Positions 14,674-15,543 of a stretch of 15,543 nt of DNA are shown here, in pieces (the first letter of the stretch is position 1; every line of letters begins with the position of its first letter). The position numbers and the translations under genes are program-made. The notes beneath the pieces were generated by a model. The model was not told where the DNA came from, did no database searches, and worked only from the letters and a program-made list of their open reading frames with translations. Source of the stretch: Flavobacteriaceae bacterium. Its GTDB lineage: Bacteria > Bacteroidota > Bacteroidia > Flavobacteriales > Flavobacteriaceae. Location of the stretch: the NCBI GenBank assembly GCA_003533785.1, contig DQCR01000016.1, positions 1-15,543 on the forward strand, in the 5' to 3' direction.

Positions 14674-15513
14674 ATGGGGACTCCTTATTTGGCAATTCAT
14701 TTTACCCTAATTCCTAGGGATCCGTATACGGAGATTTTAATTGCAGAATTAGCCGAGTATCCTTTTGAGAGCTTTGAGGAAACGGAGAACGGATTGATAG
14801 CCTATATCCCTGAAAATGTGGCAAACTTGATAGTTATAGAATCCCTACCCCTGAGAAATAATCCAGATGTCGCTATGGATTACAGCATTCAAACTCTAGC
14901 TCCTCAAAACTGGAATGAAGAATGGGAGCGAGACTTTCCAGCAGTAGTCATAGATGAACGTTGTAGAATTCGAGCACCATTTCACGAAGCCAAAGGCTAC
15001 CCCTTGGAATTGATTATATATCCTAAAATGAGCTTTGGAACAGGTCATCATCCTACGACTTATTTGATGATTTCTTATCTGTTGGATTTAGAATGTGCTG
15101 GAATCAATGTATTGGATATGGGGTGTGGAACAGGTATTTTGGGAATTGCTGCATTGCAGATGGGCGCTAAACAGGTGACGGCCGTGGATACCGAACTATG
15201 GTGTGTTCAAAATACTTTAGAAAATGCGAGACTAAATCAGTGCACTTCGCTAGAGGCAGTTCAGCAGAACACAGTGCCTAAAGGGAAGATTCCTTTTGAT
15301 CTCATTCTTGCCAATATTAACAGAAATATATTAGTGCAACAGATGGAAGACTATTTGGATGTTCTCAAAGAGAAAGGGAGTATTCTGCTAAGCGGTTTTT
15401 ACCCATCCGATTTAAAGCTCATTTCTACACAAATGACTACATTGGGATTTCGTATAAATAGCACGAGAGAAAAAGATGAATGGATGGCCGTACTTTTTGA
15501 TTCGATTCGCTGA
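14674..15513 (+). CDS. prmA: Ribosomal protein L11 methyltransferase
   Basis: A 279-residue SAM-dependent enzyme that methylates amino groups of ribosomal protein L11. The N-terminal domain (about 1-95) recognises L11. After it come the family motif FGTGHHPTT (121-129), SAM-binding motif I LDMGCGTGILG (147-157), the acidic motif II residue in VTAVDTE (168-174), and LANINRNIL (212-220), which replaces the NPPY of other methyltransferases. The start YLAIHFTLIPRDP resembles Bacteroidota members. The protein is complete and ends 30 bases before the window edge. It is fourth in the operon, 5 bp after tpiA. Confidence 0.95.
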   Translation: MGTPYLAIHFTLIPRDPYTEILIAELAEYPFESFEETENGLIAYIPENVANLIVIESLPLRNNPDVAMDYSIQTLAPQNWNEEWERDFPAVVIDERCRIRAPFHEAKGYPLELIIYPKMSFGTGHHPTTYLMISYLLDLECAGINVLDMGCGTGILGIAALQMGAKQVTAVDTELWCVQNTLENARLNQCTSLEAVQQNTVPKGKIPFDLILANINRNILVQQMEDYLDVLKEKGSILLSGFYPSDLKLISTQMTTLGFRINSTREKDEWMAVLFDSIR

Positions 15514-15543
15514 AGAAGAACCGTCTTCTGAGCCAAATCTCGA
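15476..15543 (+). CDS. Possible start of a downstream gene, cut by the right edge
   Basis: In the +1 frame relative to prmA, an open frame runs from an ATG at 15476 (inside the last codons of prmA) to the window end, reading MNGWPYFLIRFAEEEPSSEPNL. An internal TTG at 15497 would be another start, beginning just before the acidic part. In many flavobacteria clpS follows prmA and starts with an acidic, unstructured tail, so the AEEEPSSEP stretch would fit, but no diagnostic ClpS motif lies within the window. It may be chance. Confidence 0.25.
   Translation, partial: MNGWPYFLIRFAEEEPSSEPNL

Noticed and set aside
15514..15529. AGAAGA/TCTTCT inverted repeat after prmA as a terminator.
   Set aside because: The stem is only 6 bp, A/T-rich and lacks a T-run, and an open frame continues through it.

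Overview
The window looks like a chromosomal housekeeping segment from a Bacteroidota bacterium, most likely of the Flavobacteriia type. The reasons are: intergenic -7 elements matching TAnnTTTG, with one exact TTTG-N19-TAnnTTTG promoter; A-rich leaders without Shine-Dalgarno motifs; Bacteroidota-typical families (DUF4293, DUF1599, the OmpP1/FadL protein beginning with an RYTGMAGA motif, a Rho with a long charged insertion); a prolyl-tRNA synthetase of the archaeal/eukaryotic-like type; and an A+T-rich composition. I see no insertion sequence, phage, CRISPR array, toxin-antitoxin pair or defence gene. The species cannot be told from this sequence.

Layout. (1) 46-2852, minus strand: a two-gene unit with an aromatic/glycine/arginine-rich exported protein, then an OmpP1/FadL-type outer-membrane protein. 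(2) 2944-4858, plus strand: proS, then a tRNA-Glu(UUC)/rpsT dicistron with its own consensus promoter, closed by a hairpin terminator that also works for the facing rho gene. (3) 4979-6532, minus: rho. (4) 6662-7051, plus: a four-helix DUF4293 membrane protein with a promoter that leaves almost no leader. (5) 7048-7551, minus: a YfcE-type metallophosphoesterase. (6) 7596-10579, plus: an unrecognised two-helix membrane protein, truA (TTG start) and an MsbA-like ABC exporter. (7) 10576-12217, minus: folP followed by the diadenylate cyclase gene cdaA (TTG start). (8) 12295-15513, plus: a close-packed operon of an internally duplicated DUF1599 protein, a DppB-like permease without its usual partners, tpiA and prmA, with an open frame running off the right edge.

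How the genes work together. Most are core functions: translation (proS, tRNA-Glu, rpsT, truA, prmA), transcription termination (rho), folate synthesis (folP), glycolysis (tpiA) and c-di-AMP signalling (cdaA). The packing is tight: gaps of 0, 4 and 5 bp in the last operon, and two convergent gene pairs whose stop codons share one CTAG tetranucleotide. There is no gene-free stretch over 300 bases; the longest gaps are 6533-6661 (129 bp, divergent promoters) and 4859-4978 (120 bp, terminator).

I do not see a clear undescribed multi-gene system. The best leads are the duplicated DUF1599 protein with the orphan permease, the W/Y/F-rich protein paired with OmpP1, the leaderless or near-leaderless promoters with TTG starts, and the shared-CTAG convergent junctions.
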